From: Flavobacterium poyangense
Lineage (GTDB): Bacteria; Bacteroidota; Bacteroidia; Flavobacteriales; Flavobacteriaceae
Reading direction: 5' to 3'
NCBI RefSeq assembly: GCF_011751075.1
Contig: NZ_JAALLN010000018.1
Location: 1 to 64,000, forward strand
DNA length: 64,000 nt
Below the pieces are notes generated by a model. That model was given only the letters and a program-made list of their open reading frames with translations, did not search any database and was not told the origin of the DNA. Positions 25,945-33,664 of the stretch are shown piece after piece. Each line of letters starts with the position of its first letter. Positions within the stretch are counted from its first letter, which is position 1. The position numbers and the translations under genes were made by a program.

Positions 25945-26986
25945 GATTTCTAATGTGTATTAATTCATCAGTTATGAGGTGTGTTTTGGATGCCTTATTT
26001 CGGGCTATTGCCGGTGCTTTTGTTCCTTTTCCGAAAGTGGTTTTTCCTATGAAAATACAAGCCTCATCCCAAATATCCTGATCAATAAAAGTTTGTAAAG
26101 TTTGTAATCCACCTTCAATTATAATAGATTGAATCTGGTTTTGAAACAAAATTGCTAAAAGCTGTGGTACTATATTTTGATTAAAATCAATTACCTCAAA
26201 GGTAGTGTTTTCTTTTTGGACGGCAATTTTTGAACCTGTTAATACGATTGTTTTAACACTGTCGTCAAAAATAAAACTGTCTTTTTCGATTCGGTTATGT
26301 CGGTCCAAAACAACTCTCACGGGATTATGCCCACTCCAGTCCCGAACGTTTAATTTTGGATTATCGTCTACAACGGTTTGCGTTCCCACAAGAATTGCTT
26401 GCTCTTCACTTCGCCATTTGTGAACCAGTTGCCTCGAATACCCATTGGTTATCCAAATCGGTTTTCTGCTTTGGTTGCTTTCTTTTTCAGGTGCCAGAAA
26501 ACCATCCTGAGTTTCGGCCCATTTCAGAATAATATAAGGTCTTTGTTTTTGATGAAAGGTAAAAAAACGTTTGTTGAGTTCGTTGCATTCTGCTTCTAAA
26601 ACACCTACAACAACATTTGCACCAGATTCGATTATTTTTTTGATTCCTCTTCCGGCGACTTTTTCATTGGGATCTACAGTGCCGACTACTACGTTTGGAA
26701 TTTTATTCTCAATTATTAAATCACAACAGGGCGGCGTTTTTCCAAAATGACTGCAGGGTTCTAAGCTGACATATATGGTAGCTTTTTGTAATAACGATTT
26801 GTCTTTTACTGATCGAATCGCATTTACTTCCGCATGTGGCTCTCCTGCTTTTCTGTGCCAGCCTTCGCCAATAATTCGGTCTTCGTAAACAATTACGCTT
26901 CCTACCATTGGGTTGGGGTAAGTAGTTCCCAGGCCATTCCTGGCCAATTCGATGCAACGCTTGATGTATTTTTCCTGTATGTTCAC
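25937..26986 (-). CDS. ribD: Riboflavin biosynthesis deaminase/reductase RibD
   Basis: A bifunctional enzyme, 349 aa, that deaminates and then reduces the pyrimidine intermediate of riboflavin synthesis. The N-terminal deaminase has HAE (His51, Glu53) and the zinc cysteines Cys78 and Cys87 in PCSHFGKTPPC. The C-terminal reductase begins near 150 with RPYIILKWAETQDGF and ends in the family pattern IIIEGGLQTLQTF. The start is GTG at 26986, directly behind a -7 box, so a leaderless or near-leaderless mRNA is possible. Confidence 0.95.
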   Translation of the reverse strand: MNIQEKYIKRCIELARNGLGTTYPNPMVGSVIVYEDRIIGEGWHRKAGEPHAEVNAIRSVKDKSLLQKATIYVSLEPCSHFGKTPPCCDLIIENKIPNVVVGTVDPNEKVAGRGIKKIIESGANVVVGVLEAECNELNKRFFTFHQKQRPYIILKWAETQDGFLAPEKESNQSRKPIWITNGYSRQLVHKWRSEEQAILVGTQTVVDDNPKLNVRDWSGHNPVRVVLDRHNRIEKDSFIFDDSVKTIVLTGSKIAVQKENTTFEVIDFNQNIVPQLLAILFQNQIQSIIIEGGLQTLQTFIDQDIWDEACIFIGKTTFGKGTKAPAIARNKASKTHLITDELIHIRNHD

Positions 26987-26990
26987 ACTA

Positions 26991-26998
26991 CAAAAGTA
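26991..26998 (-). promoter_or_regulatory. -7 box TACTTTTG for ribD
   Basis: On the minus strand TACTTTTG is followed after only 4 bases by the GTG start codon. Transcription would begin at or near the codon. Confidence 0.45.
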
Positions 26999-27049
26999 GT
27001 TATTTTTCAGTTTACGATTTCGTTAAGAAAACTATCGGAAAACTATTTT

Positions 27050-27057
27050 TACTTTTG
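27050..27057 (+). promoter_or_regulatory. -7 box TACTTTTG for the GNAT gene
   Basis: TACTTTTGTAG lies 24 bases before the ATG. The same 11-mer occurs inverted in the ribD promoter 52 bp away, so the two divergent promoters form a symmetric pair. Confidence 0.5.
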
Positions 27058-27081
27058 TAGGTATAAGCAGCATAGACAAAA

Positions 27082-27567
27082 ATGGAAAATTGGAATATCA
27101 GAAAAATTGAAAAGAAAGACAATCAGGAAGTTGCGAAATTAATACGTTCGGTTTTTGATGAAATGGAGATTCCAAAAGTCGGAACTGCTTACGAAGATCC
27201 TTATCTGGATTTAATGTTTGAAGAATATAAAAAACCGAAATCAGCTTATTTTGTAGTCGAAATTCAGGGAAAAGTTTTGGGTTGTGCCGGAATTGCACCT
27301 TTGGAAAATGCAGATTCGAAAATTTGCGAATTGCAAAAAATGTATTTTTTACCTGAAACAAGAGGGTTGGGAATTGGCAGTGCAATGATGGACATCTGTT
27401 TGCAGCAAGCGAGGGATTTTGGTTTTGAAAAATGTTATATCGAAACGATGCCTTTTATGCATGCTGCTCAAAAGTTATACAAAAAAACGGGTTTTGAGTA
27501 TCTCGATGCACCAATGGGAAATACCGGGCACTGTTCTTGCCCTGTATGGATGCTAAAAGATTTGTAA
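27082..27567 (+). CDS. GNAT acetyltransferase
   Basis: A 161-aa GCN5-type N-acetyltransferase. The acetyl-CoA-binding motif A is LQKMYFLPETRGLGIGSAMM, preceded by VLGCAGIAPLE and followed by AAQKLYKKTGFEYLDAP. The overall pattern resembles phosphinothricin/YafP-like acetyltransferases. The acceptor is unknown. It is divergent from ribD with a shared, symmetric promoter region, and prmC follows after 88 bp. Confidence 0.85.
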   Translation: MENWNIRKIEKKDNQEVAKLIRSVFDEMEIPKVGTAYEDPYLDLMFEEYKKPKSAYFVVEIQGKVLGCAGIAPLENADSKICELQKMYFLPETRGLGIGSAMMDICLQQARDFGFEKCYIETMPFMHAAQKLYKKTGFEYLDAPMGNTGHCSCPVWMLKDL

Positions 27568-27655
27568 AACGAATTGTAACATATTTTATTTTTCATTACT
27601 TATTATCACAGAATGCTACTGGTTTTAATCGAAAATTAATGCTCAAACACCCAAA

Positions 27656-28510
27656 ATGAAAATCAAACAATACCGTACTCAATTTATAAAAGAGCTGTCG
27701 TCTTTTTATGATGCCTATGAAGCAGAAAGTTTTTTCTATTTAATTTTAGAAAACAAACATAAACTAAGACAAATTGATTTGGCTTTAAATCATGAATTGG
27801 TTTTTAATCAATCTGATTTTGCATTTTGGGATATTATTTTGGAGGAGTTAAAGAAAGAAGTTCCTATTCAGTATCTTTTGGGGAAAACCAATTTTTATGG
27901 GTTGGATTTCGAAGTTAATGAAAATGTACTGATTCCAAGACCGGAGACCGAAGAATTGGTAGAATGGATTGTAAACGAAAATGCTAAAATTGATAAAATT
28001 AAGACGTTGAAGATTTTAGATATCGGTACAGGAAGTGGCTGTATTGCTATCTCATTGGCCAAAAATCTTCCGAACGCAAAAGTTTATGCTATCGACGTTT
28101 CGAAAAAAGCATTGGAGACAGCAAAACGAAATGCCATAAATAACAAAGTTGAAGTCATTTTTATGCTTAATAATGTATTGGAGTTAGAGGAACTACCACA
28201 CGATTTTGATATCATTGTTTCAAATCCGCCTTATGTTCGCAATCTGGAAAAAGAGGAGATTAAAAAAAATGTATTGGACTATGAACCGCATTTAGCACTT
28301 TTTGTGGAAGATCACGATGCTTTGATCTTTTATAAAAAAATTGCTTCTCTGGCTCAGGATAATCTGTTTAAAAATGGACAGCTGTATTTTGAAATTAATC
28401 AATACCTGGGTAAGGAAATGATTGATTTACTTGAAGAAATGGAATTTAAAAATATTGAGTTACGCAAAGATATTTACGACAATGACAGAATGCTGAGAGG
28501 TTTTCTTTAG
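27656..28510 (+). CDS. prmC: Release-factor glutamine methyltransferase PrmC
   Basis: SAM-dependent N5-methylation of the GGQ glutamine of RF1 and RF2, 284 aa. The N-terminal helical domain is about 1-80 and contains PIQYLLGKTNFYGLDFEV. The SAM loop is LDIGTGSGCIA, and the catalytic NPPY lies in IIVSNPPYVRN. VLIPRPETEELVEW is the usual family signature. Translation factor cofactor. Confidence 0.95.
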   Translation: MKIKQYRTQFIKELSSFYDAYEAESFFYLILENKHKLRQIDLALNHELVFNQSDFAFWDIILEELKKEVPIQYLLGKTNFYGLDFEVNENVLIPRPETEELVEWIVNENAKIDKIKTLKILDIGTGSGCIAISLAKNLPNAKVYAIDVSKKALETAKRNAINNKVEVIFMLNNVLELEELPHDFDIIVSNPPYVRNLEKEEIKKNVLDYEPHLALFVEDHDALIFYKKIASLAQDNLFKNGQLYFEINQYLGKEMIDLLEEMEFKNIELRKDIYDNDRMLRGFL

Positions 28511-28635
28511 TCGGTAAATTCAGAAGAAAGAGTCCGAAACCTCGATTATGATTGACTTTATTATATTCTGAAAATGACTTCTTTAGGCTCGATTTTCAGT
28601 AAACTGTGACTGTGACTGAAAACTGTAACTAGAAA

Positions 28636-29880
28636 TTACTCATATCGCAAAGCTTCGATAGGATCTAACTGAGATGCTTTTATTGCAGGGTATAAGCCCG
28701 AGGCCAGAGCAACAAGAAAACTGGTGATAAAAGCAGCCATAATCGCTACCCATGGAACAACAAAAACAAAATCCATGGCAGAGGCAATACCATATCCTAA
28801 AAGTATTCCCCATACAATCCCTACTAAACCGCCAATTTGTCCAATTAATAAAGTTTCGATAAAAAACTGAACGGCAATTGTTGATCTTTTTGCGCCTAAG
28901 GCTTTTCGAACACCAATTTCACGGGTACGTTCGGTAACAGAAACAATCATGATGTTCATTAAGGCAATGGAAGAGCCTAAAATGGTTATGACGCTTATGA
29001 CAACGGAAGCCCAGCGTAAATATATAGTAATGCTTAAAATTCGGTTGATTAAATCGTCGCTTCGACCAATACCAAAATTAGAATCACGTACAGGGCTTAA
29101 TTTTCGAACTCTTCGCATGACGCTGGTGGCATTATCAACGGCCTCATCTAAAAACTCCTTTTTTGAGACCATGGCACTGATCGTATAGTTGATGTTGGGA
29201 GCTGTAAATAAGGAACGAGCTACCTGAATCGGAATTAAAACCCGTAAATCCTGACTGTTTCCAAATGTTGATCCTTTTTCTTTCAAAACTCCGATAACTT
29301 TAAATCTGGCACCTCGTATCGAAATTATTTTATCAATTGGATTGACATCTTTTAAAAGACCTTTCTCAAAATCGGATCCCACAACACAAGAATACGTATT
29401 GTTGTCAATATCAAACGAATTAAAACTACGACCGGAGCTAATCTCTAAACCGGAATTGGTTATAAAGTGTTCATCGACACCAAGGATTGTAATTTCGGGA
29501 TCTGTTTTTTGATCTAAATATTTAACTTCGGCTTTTGAAGTTGCTGTAAACGAAAGCGAAGTTTCGGTAAAAGGATATTTGTATTTGTTTTTAAAAGCAA
29601 CGGCTTCCGGATAGGAGATAATCGGATTTATAATTTCACGCTCGTTACCACCACTGTTTTTAAGATTGTTTTCGTATTGGTTAATGTTGAACGTATTTGC
29701 CCCCATTGATGCAAAATTGGTAGAAATGGTGTTTTCTAGTGCTGTAACAACGGTAAGAATTCCAACCAAAGCAGTAATTCCAATAGCAATAATTAATACG
29801 GTAAGAATAGTACGTAGCAATTGTGTTTTGATAGAACCAAACGCAATTCGAATATTTTCTCTGAATAATTTTAGCATCAT
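28636..29880 (-). CDS. MacB/FtsX-type ABC transporter permease
   Basis: A four-TM permease of the MacB/FtsX group, 414 aa from the ATG at 29880 (the frame opens two codons earlier with TTG). The N-terminal helix is at about 19-42, a large periplasmic MacB_PCD-like domain at about 45-270, and the C-terminal FtsX domain has three helices (about 285-400) with TERTREIGVRKALGAK. Such permeases work with a separate ATPase, which is not adjacent here. The substrate is unknown. It could belong to a lipoprotein-release or efflux system. Confidence 0.88.
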   Translation of the reverse strand: MMLKLFRENIRIAFGSIKTQLLRTILTVLIIAIGITALVGILTVVTALENTISTNFASMGANTFNINQYENNLKNSGGNEREIINPIISYPEAVAFKNKYKYPFTETSLSFTATSKAEVKYLDQKTDPEITILGVDEHFITNSGLEISSGRSFNSFDIDNNTYSCVVGSDFEKGLLKDVNPIDKIISIRGARFKVIGVLKEKGSTFGNSQDLRVLIPIQVARSLFTAPNINYTISAMVSKKEFLDEAVDNATSVMRRVRKLSPVRDSNFGIGRSDDLINRILSITIYLRWASVVISVITILGSSIALMNIMIVSVTERTREIGVRKALGAKRSTIAVQFFIETLLIGQIGGLVGIVWGILLGYGIASAMDFVFVVPWVAIMAAFITSFLVALASGLYPAIKASQLDPIEALRYE

Positions 29881-30083
29881 GACCAATTTGTCACGAAAAT
29901 ACGTTTTTTGTTACAAGTTTGTTTTCGAACGGACAATATTTATTTTAAAAAATAAGATATTTGCAAACGATTTTAGGATTCAGAGAATCCAAAAGAAAAT
30001 AATCTAAAAAAGAGTTTTTGAATTTTAAGTTTCAAAAGAAAAGAGACTTAAAATCTAAAATCCAAAATCTAAAATAAATTAAG

Positions 30084-31511
30084 ATGGCATCAAAACCAAG
30101 TATACCAAAAGGAACGAGAGATTTTTCACCTGCAGAGGTGTCAAAACGTCAATATATTATTCAAACCATAAAAAGTAATTTTGAGAAATTTGGTTTTCAG
30201 CCTATTGAAACACCCTCATTTGAAAACTCAGAAACCTTAATGGGGAAATATGGAGAAGAGGGAGATCGTTTGATTTTTAAAATATTGAATTCAGGTAATT
30301 TTTTCTACAATAAAAAGAATAAAATCGAATTACCGGAATCTATAGAAGAATTACAAATAAATTCTGCTGAAACAATTGACACGAATCAGAGAATTCAATT
30401 GAATAAATTTACAGGAACGATTTCAGAAAAAGCCTTGCGTTATGATTTGACGGTTCCGTTTGCCAGATACGTGGTGCAACACCAAAATGAAATTGAGTTT
30501 CCTTTTAAAAGATATCAGATTCAACCGGTTTGGAGAGCAGATAATCCGCAAAAGGGTCGTTTCAGAGAATTTTTTCAATGTGATGCCGATGTGGTGGGAT
30601 CAAAATCATTGTGGCAGGAAGTAGAATTGGTGCAGTTGTATGATGCCGTTTTTACAGCTTTAAAATTAGAAGGCGTAACAATTAAAATCAATAACAGAAA
30701 GATCTTATCCGGAATTGCAGAAGTAATTGGCGCTTCAGATAAATTGATTGATTTTACCGTTGCTTTAGATAAACTCGATAAAATTGGTGAAGAGGGCGTA
30801 AAGAAAGAAATGATCGAAAAAGGAATTTCTGAAGAGGCAATAGTTAAGGTACAACCACTTTTTGGTTTTACAGGAACTTTTGCGGATAAAATCGCTCAGC
30901 TTTCTACTTTGTTAAGTTCGTCTGAAGAAGGGATGAAAGGAGTAGAAGAGTTGCGTTTTATTTGTGATAATGTGGCTGCTTTAGGTCTTTCTACTGCAAC
31001 GCTGGACCTTGATGTGACTTTAGCACGTGGGCTAAATTATTATACCGGAGCTATTTTTGAAGTAGCTGCTCCTAAAACAGTTGCTATGGGGTCTATCGGT
31101 GGTGGTGGAAGATACGATGATTTAACCGGTATTTTTGGTTTGAAAAATATGAGTGGAGTAGGAATTTCTTTTGGACTGGACAGAATTTACTTGGTTCTGG
31201 AAGAACTTCAATTGTTTCCTGAAACTGTTGCGGCAACTACCAAAGCAATTTTTATAAATTACGGAGATACGGAAGCATTGTACGCGTCACAGGCTATTCA
31301 GAAATTGAGAAACGAGAATATAAAAGTAGAACTGTACCCTGATAACGTAAAAGTGGGCAAACAGTTCCAATATGCTGATAAACGATTCATTCCTTTTGCC
31401 GTAATCGCAGGGGAACAGGAAATAGCATTAAATTCTTATTCACTTAAAAATTTGGTAAGTGGTGAGCAGATTTCTGTAGATTTTGAAGGGTTGAAAAACG
31501 CATTGATTTAA
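30084..31511 (+). CDS. hisS: Histidyl-tRNA synthetase
   Basis: A class II aminoacyl-tRNA synthetase, 475 aa. Motif 1 is near residues 40-60, motif 2 is in QPVWRADNPQKGRFREFFQCD, and motif 3 and the histidine loop are in LARGLNYYTGAIFEV and GGGRYDDL. The anticodon-binding domain is about 385-470. The last codons encode VDFEGLKNALI, and a very similar EGFKNALI tail recurs after the downstream tRNA-Trp. Confidence 0.97.
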   Translation: MASKPSIPKGTRDFSPAEVSKRQYIIQTIKSNFEKFGFQPIETPSFENSETLMGKYGEEGDRLIFKILNSGNFFYNKKNKIELPESIEELQINSAETIDTNQRIQLNKFTGTISEKALRYDLTVPFARYVVQHQNEIEFPFKRYQIQPVWRADNPQKGRFREFFQCDADVVGSKSLWQEVELVQLYDAVFTALKLEGVTIKINNRKILSGIAEVIGASDKLIDFTVALDKLDKIGEEGVKKEMIEKGISEEAIVKVQPLFGFTGTFADKIAQLSTLLSSSEEGMKGVEELRFICDNVAALGLSTATLDLDVTLARGLNYYTGAIFEVAAPKTVAMGSIGGGGRYDDLTGIFGLKNMSGVGISFGLDRIYLVLEELQLFPETVAATTKAIFINYGDTEALYASQAIQKLRNENIKVELYPDNVKVGKQFQYADKRFIPFAVIAGEQEIALNSYSLKNLVSGEQISVDFEGLKNALI

Positions 31512-31532
31512 TAATGAGGATTTAAAGATTTG

Positions 31533-31630
31533 TTTCGCGCAGATTCAGCAAATTTCAGCAGATTTTAATTGATTCTACTAATAAAAAAAACGATGTATAT
31601 CCGCTTAAATCTCAATAAAACTGCGTGAAA
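31533..31630. repeat. CGCAGATT inverted-repeat element between hisS and tRNA-Trp
   Basis: The arms TTTCGCGCAGATTCAGCAAA (31533-31552) and the complementary AACTGCGTGAAA end (31619-31630) are imperfect inverted repeats. A relative lies at 59564-59650. Confidence 0.55.
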
Positions 31631-31676
31631 TAGTTGCAGGAAAAGAAAAAAAACTTTTAATTTGCGACCTCAAGTT

Positions 31677-31747
31677 ACGGGCGTAGTTCAAGGGTAGAAT
31701 AGCGGTCTCCAAAACCGTTGATGGGGGTTCGAATCCCTCCGCCCGTG
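31677..31747 (+). tRNA. tRNA-Trp (CCA)
   Basis: A complete cloverleaf: acceptor ACGGGCG with CGCCCGT, D arm from 31686, anticodon stem GCGGT/ACCGT with loop CTCCAAA and anticodon CCA, T stem GGGGG/CCCTC with loop TTCGAAT, discriminator G. The 3' CCA is not encoded. The gene stands alone and is followed by two terminators. An antisense frame here (AEGFEPPSTVLETAILPLN) is a familiar artefact of tRNA genes. Confidence 0.95.
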
Positions 31748-31763
31748 CAATAAAAAAATAGCA

Positions 31764-31805
31764 ATGACAATAGTTATTGAAGGTTTTAAAAACGCTTTGA
31801 TTTAA
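31764..31805 (+). pseudogene. Partial second copy of the hisS 3' end
   Basis: 29 bases at 31777-31805 match the last 29 bases of hisS (31483-31511) at 26 positions, including the stop codon, and encode EGFKNALI against EGLKNALI. The open stretch from ATG 31764 is only 13 codons. Most simply this is a relic of a duplication. Not considered a functional gene. Confidence 0.5.
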
Positions 31806-31810
31806 AATTT

Positions 31811-31853
31811 TTACCACTCCCGATAAATATTGGTAGTGGTATTTTTTTTTTTT
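31811..31853 (+). terminator. First terminator after tRNA-Trp
   Basis: TACCACT and AGTGGTA pair around a ~16-base interior with additional partial pairing, followed by a run of more than 10 T. Confidence 0.75.
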
Positions 31854-31876
31854 GAAAATCCTTTAAGTTTAAGGCA

Positions 31877-31915
31877 TAAAAAAAGCTTCGTCTGAAATAG
31901 GCGAAGCTTTTTTTT
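31877..31915 (+). terminator. Second terminator after tRNA-Trp
   Basis: AAAAGCTTCG and CGAAGCTTTT form a hairpin followed by a T run. It is a tandem terminator in the same direction. Confidence 0.75.
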
Positions 31916-32165
31916 AATATAAGGTAAACTTGAATTAATAATTATTTATAAAGCCGAGGCTAAACCCTTAAATTCAATTTTAATTTGGTAATATTTTTGT
32001 TTTTTGTTTGAAGTTCAAATATACCATTTACTAAAACGTAATAGTCTTAAAATTATACTAATTTTTTGAGTTGAAAAACAGGTAGTTTTTTAGAATTGAT
32101 TTTTAAATAACAATGAACTATTTAGCCTGTAGTTAGTTGTGTTTGATCTTTTAAAGGTATTTTGG

Positions 32166-32654
32166 TTATGACAGATTTTTGCTTTTTTTTAAAATTTGTG
32201 TGTAGTCTGCGAATTCGGTATTTTGAAGTTCTTCATTAATTACGTTTTTTGCGATATTGTGATCGGTAACGGTACATTCAATTTTTATAGTGTCCGGCTT
32301 GTTACCAATAATGTTACAATACCCAAGACTTCTTAATTCTAATAAATGGTTGATCCATTCTTCAAGTTTGTATTGTTTTTCTAAGTCGTTTTCTGTTTTG
32401 CAAGGATGATTTTTATATTCAATCAGTAAGACTGAAAATTTGTTTTCATCAAACTCTTTGTATCCTTCTTTTCTTTTTGTTTTGATTTTGTTTTTAATGG
32501 TTCGTGAGAAATTGGCAAAAATGCTGCTTTTAACTTCTTCGTATTGTCCTATTTTTCCAATAGTTCCCCAATAAGTAAGGGCCGTTTTTTCGTCAATTTG
32601 CCAAATTTCCCAATAATTGAGTTGGTTGTGGATTGTTTTATAAAGTTTAATCAT
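32166..32654 (-). CDS. WGR-like domain protein
   Basis: A 162-aa soluble protein whose N-terminal ~70 residues resemble the WGR domain found in PARP-related and bacterial DNA-associated proteins: YWEIWQIDEKTALTYWGTIG with the W-G-x-I-G core. The C-terminal half is unrecognised. The frame opens at 32735, but the ATG at 32654 (MIKLYKTI) begins just before the domain and avoids an AT-rich unlikely N-terminus. Function unknown. It stands alone between tRNA-Trp and grpE. Confidence 0.65.
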   Translation of the reverse strand: MIKLYKTIHNQLNYWEIWQIDEKTALTYWGTIGKIGQYEEVKSSIFANFSRTIKNKIKTKRKEGYKEFDENKFSVLLIEYKNHPCKTENDLEKQYKLEEWINHLLELRSLGYCNIIGNKPDTIKIECTVTDHNIAKNVINEELQNTEFADYTQILKKSKNLS

Positions 32655-32910
32655 TTTTTTTAGTTGCGATATAAAGTTCTTAATTAGGGGTAGATTAGAA
32701 TATGCTTGAATAAGATACAGTATCTGCAATTGCAATGATTTTTTTCTTTATATCTGTAAGGTTTTAATTTATTAACGATTAATTAGGAGGGATAAGTTCT
32801 TTGAGATTTAATTTAATGATAGTTGGTTTTTTCTATATTCGCCTACATGTACTTTGGTTTTTTAGATTGCATTTTGAAGCCTAATTGTTTTTTTTGAATA
32901 AATTTTATTT
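32655..32910. other. Intergenic region upstream of grpE without a gene
   Basis: About 250 bp of AT-rich DNA. GATACAGTATC near 32714 is a small palindrome. Nothing else stands out before the grpE promoter. Confidence 0.4.
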
Positions 32911-32958
32911 TTGTCAAAGTGACAATTTGACATTTTAGAAGATTTGGCAGTACTTTTG
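32911..32958 (+). promoter_or_regulatory. grpE-dnaJ promoter with TTGTCA-AAG-TGACAA palindrome
   Basis: TTGACA (32927-32932) and TACTTTTG (32951-32958) form a complete Bacteroidota-type promoter with 21 bases between TTG and TA. A perfect inverted repeat TTGTCAAAGTGACAA (32911-32925) abuts it. A regulator acting at this palindrome is inferred. It does not match the classical CIRCE sequence. Confidence 0.6.
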
Positions 32959-32981
32959 CAGTCCAACAGAAAGAATAAAAA

Positions 32982-33560
32982 ATGAAGTTTAAAAATATTT
33001 TTAAAAATAAAAGTAATATGACTACGGAAAATACAGAATTCGATCAGGAATTAGATGAAGTAACGTTAGAGAACAATGCCAACGGAGAGCAGTTAATTGT
33101 TGAAGAATTAAGTGTTGAAGAGCAATTAGCTCAAGATTTGGCAAAAGAAAAAGATAAGTTTCTGAGATTATTTGCCGAATTCGAAAATTACAAAAAAAGA
33201 ACTTCAAAAGAGCGTATCGATTTATTTAAAACAGCAAACCAGGATGTTTTGTTAGCTATGCTACCAGTTTTGGATGATTTTGACAGAGCAATTGTAGAGA
33301 TAAACAAATCTGAAGATGAAACTCTGACAAAAGGGGTGGAATTAATTCACGAAAAACTAAAAAGCACTTTGGTTGCTAAAGGTTTAGAGCAGGTTGAGCT
33401 TAAAGCAGGTGATGCTTTCGATGCTGATTTTGCTGAAGCAATTACTCAAATTCCTGCACCTTCTGATAAATTGAAGGGTAAAATTGTTGATGTTATAGAA
33501 AAAGGATACAAATTAGGAGACAAAATTATTCGTTTCCCTAAAGTAGTTATCGGTAACTAA
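32982..33560 (+). CDS. grpE: Nucleotide exchange factor GrpE
   Basis: A 192-aa co-chaperone that releases ADP from DnaK. The acidic N-terminus (about 14-55) is followed by the long coiled-coil helix and the conserved KRTSKERIDLFK and LPVLDDFDRA, and the beta-domain end KGYKLGDKIIRFPKVVIG. dnaJ follows after 104 bp, forming the usual heat-shock pair. dnaK is not in this window. Confidence 0.96.
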   Translation: MKFKNIFKNKSNMTTENTEFDQELDEVTLENNANGEQLIVEELSVEEQLAQDLAKEKDKFLRLFAEFENYKKRTSKERIDLFKTANQDVLLAMLPVLDDFDRAIVEINKSEDETLTKGVELIHEKLKSTLVAKGLEQVELKAGDAFDADFAEAITQIPAPSDKLKGKIVDVIEKGYKLGDKIIRFPKVVIGN

Positions 33561-33664
33561 AATGCAAATGAAATTCTGAAAACCAATTATTGAAACATTG
33601 GATTTTGGGATTTAGGATTTGGTCATAAGCGCTAATGAACTGGCGAAGCAATTTAACTTAGATT

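Noticed and set aside
31683..31805. Integrated genomic island at tRNA-Trp
   Set aside because: No integrase and only ~30 bp of hisS tail lies downstream. The duplication alone does not justify an island.
31605..31817. 70-codon antisense frame over tRNA-Trp
   Set aside because: Its core AEGFEPPSTVLETAILPLN is the well-known false protein produced by the complement of a tRNA gene.
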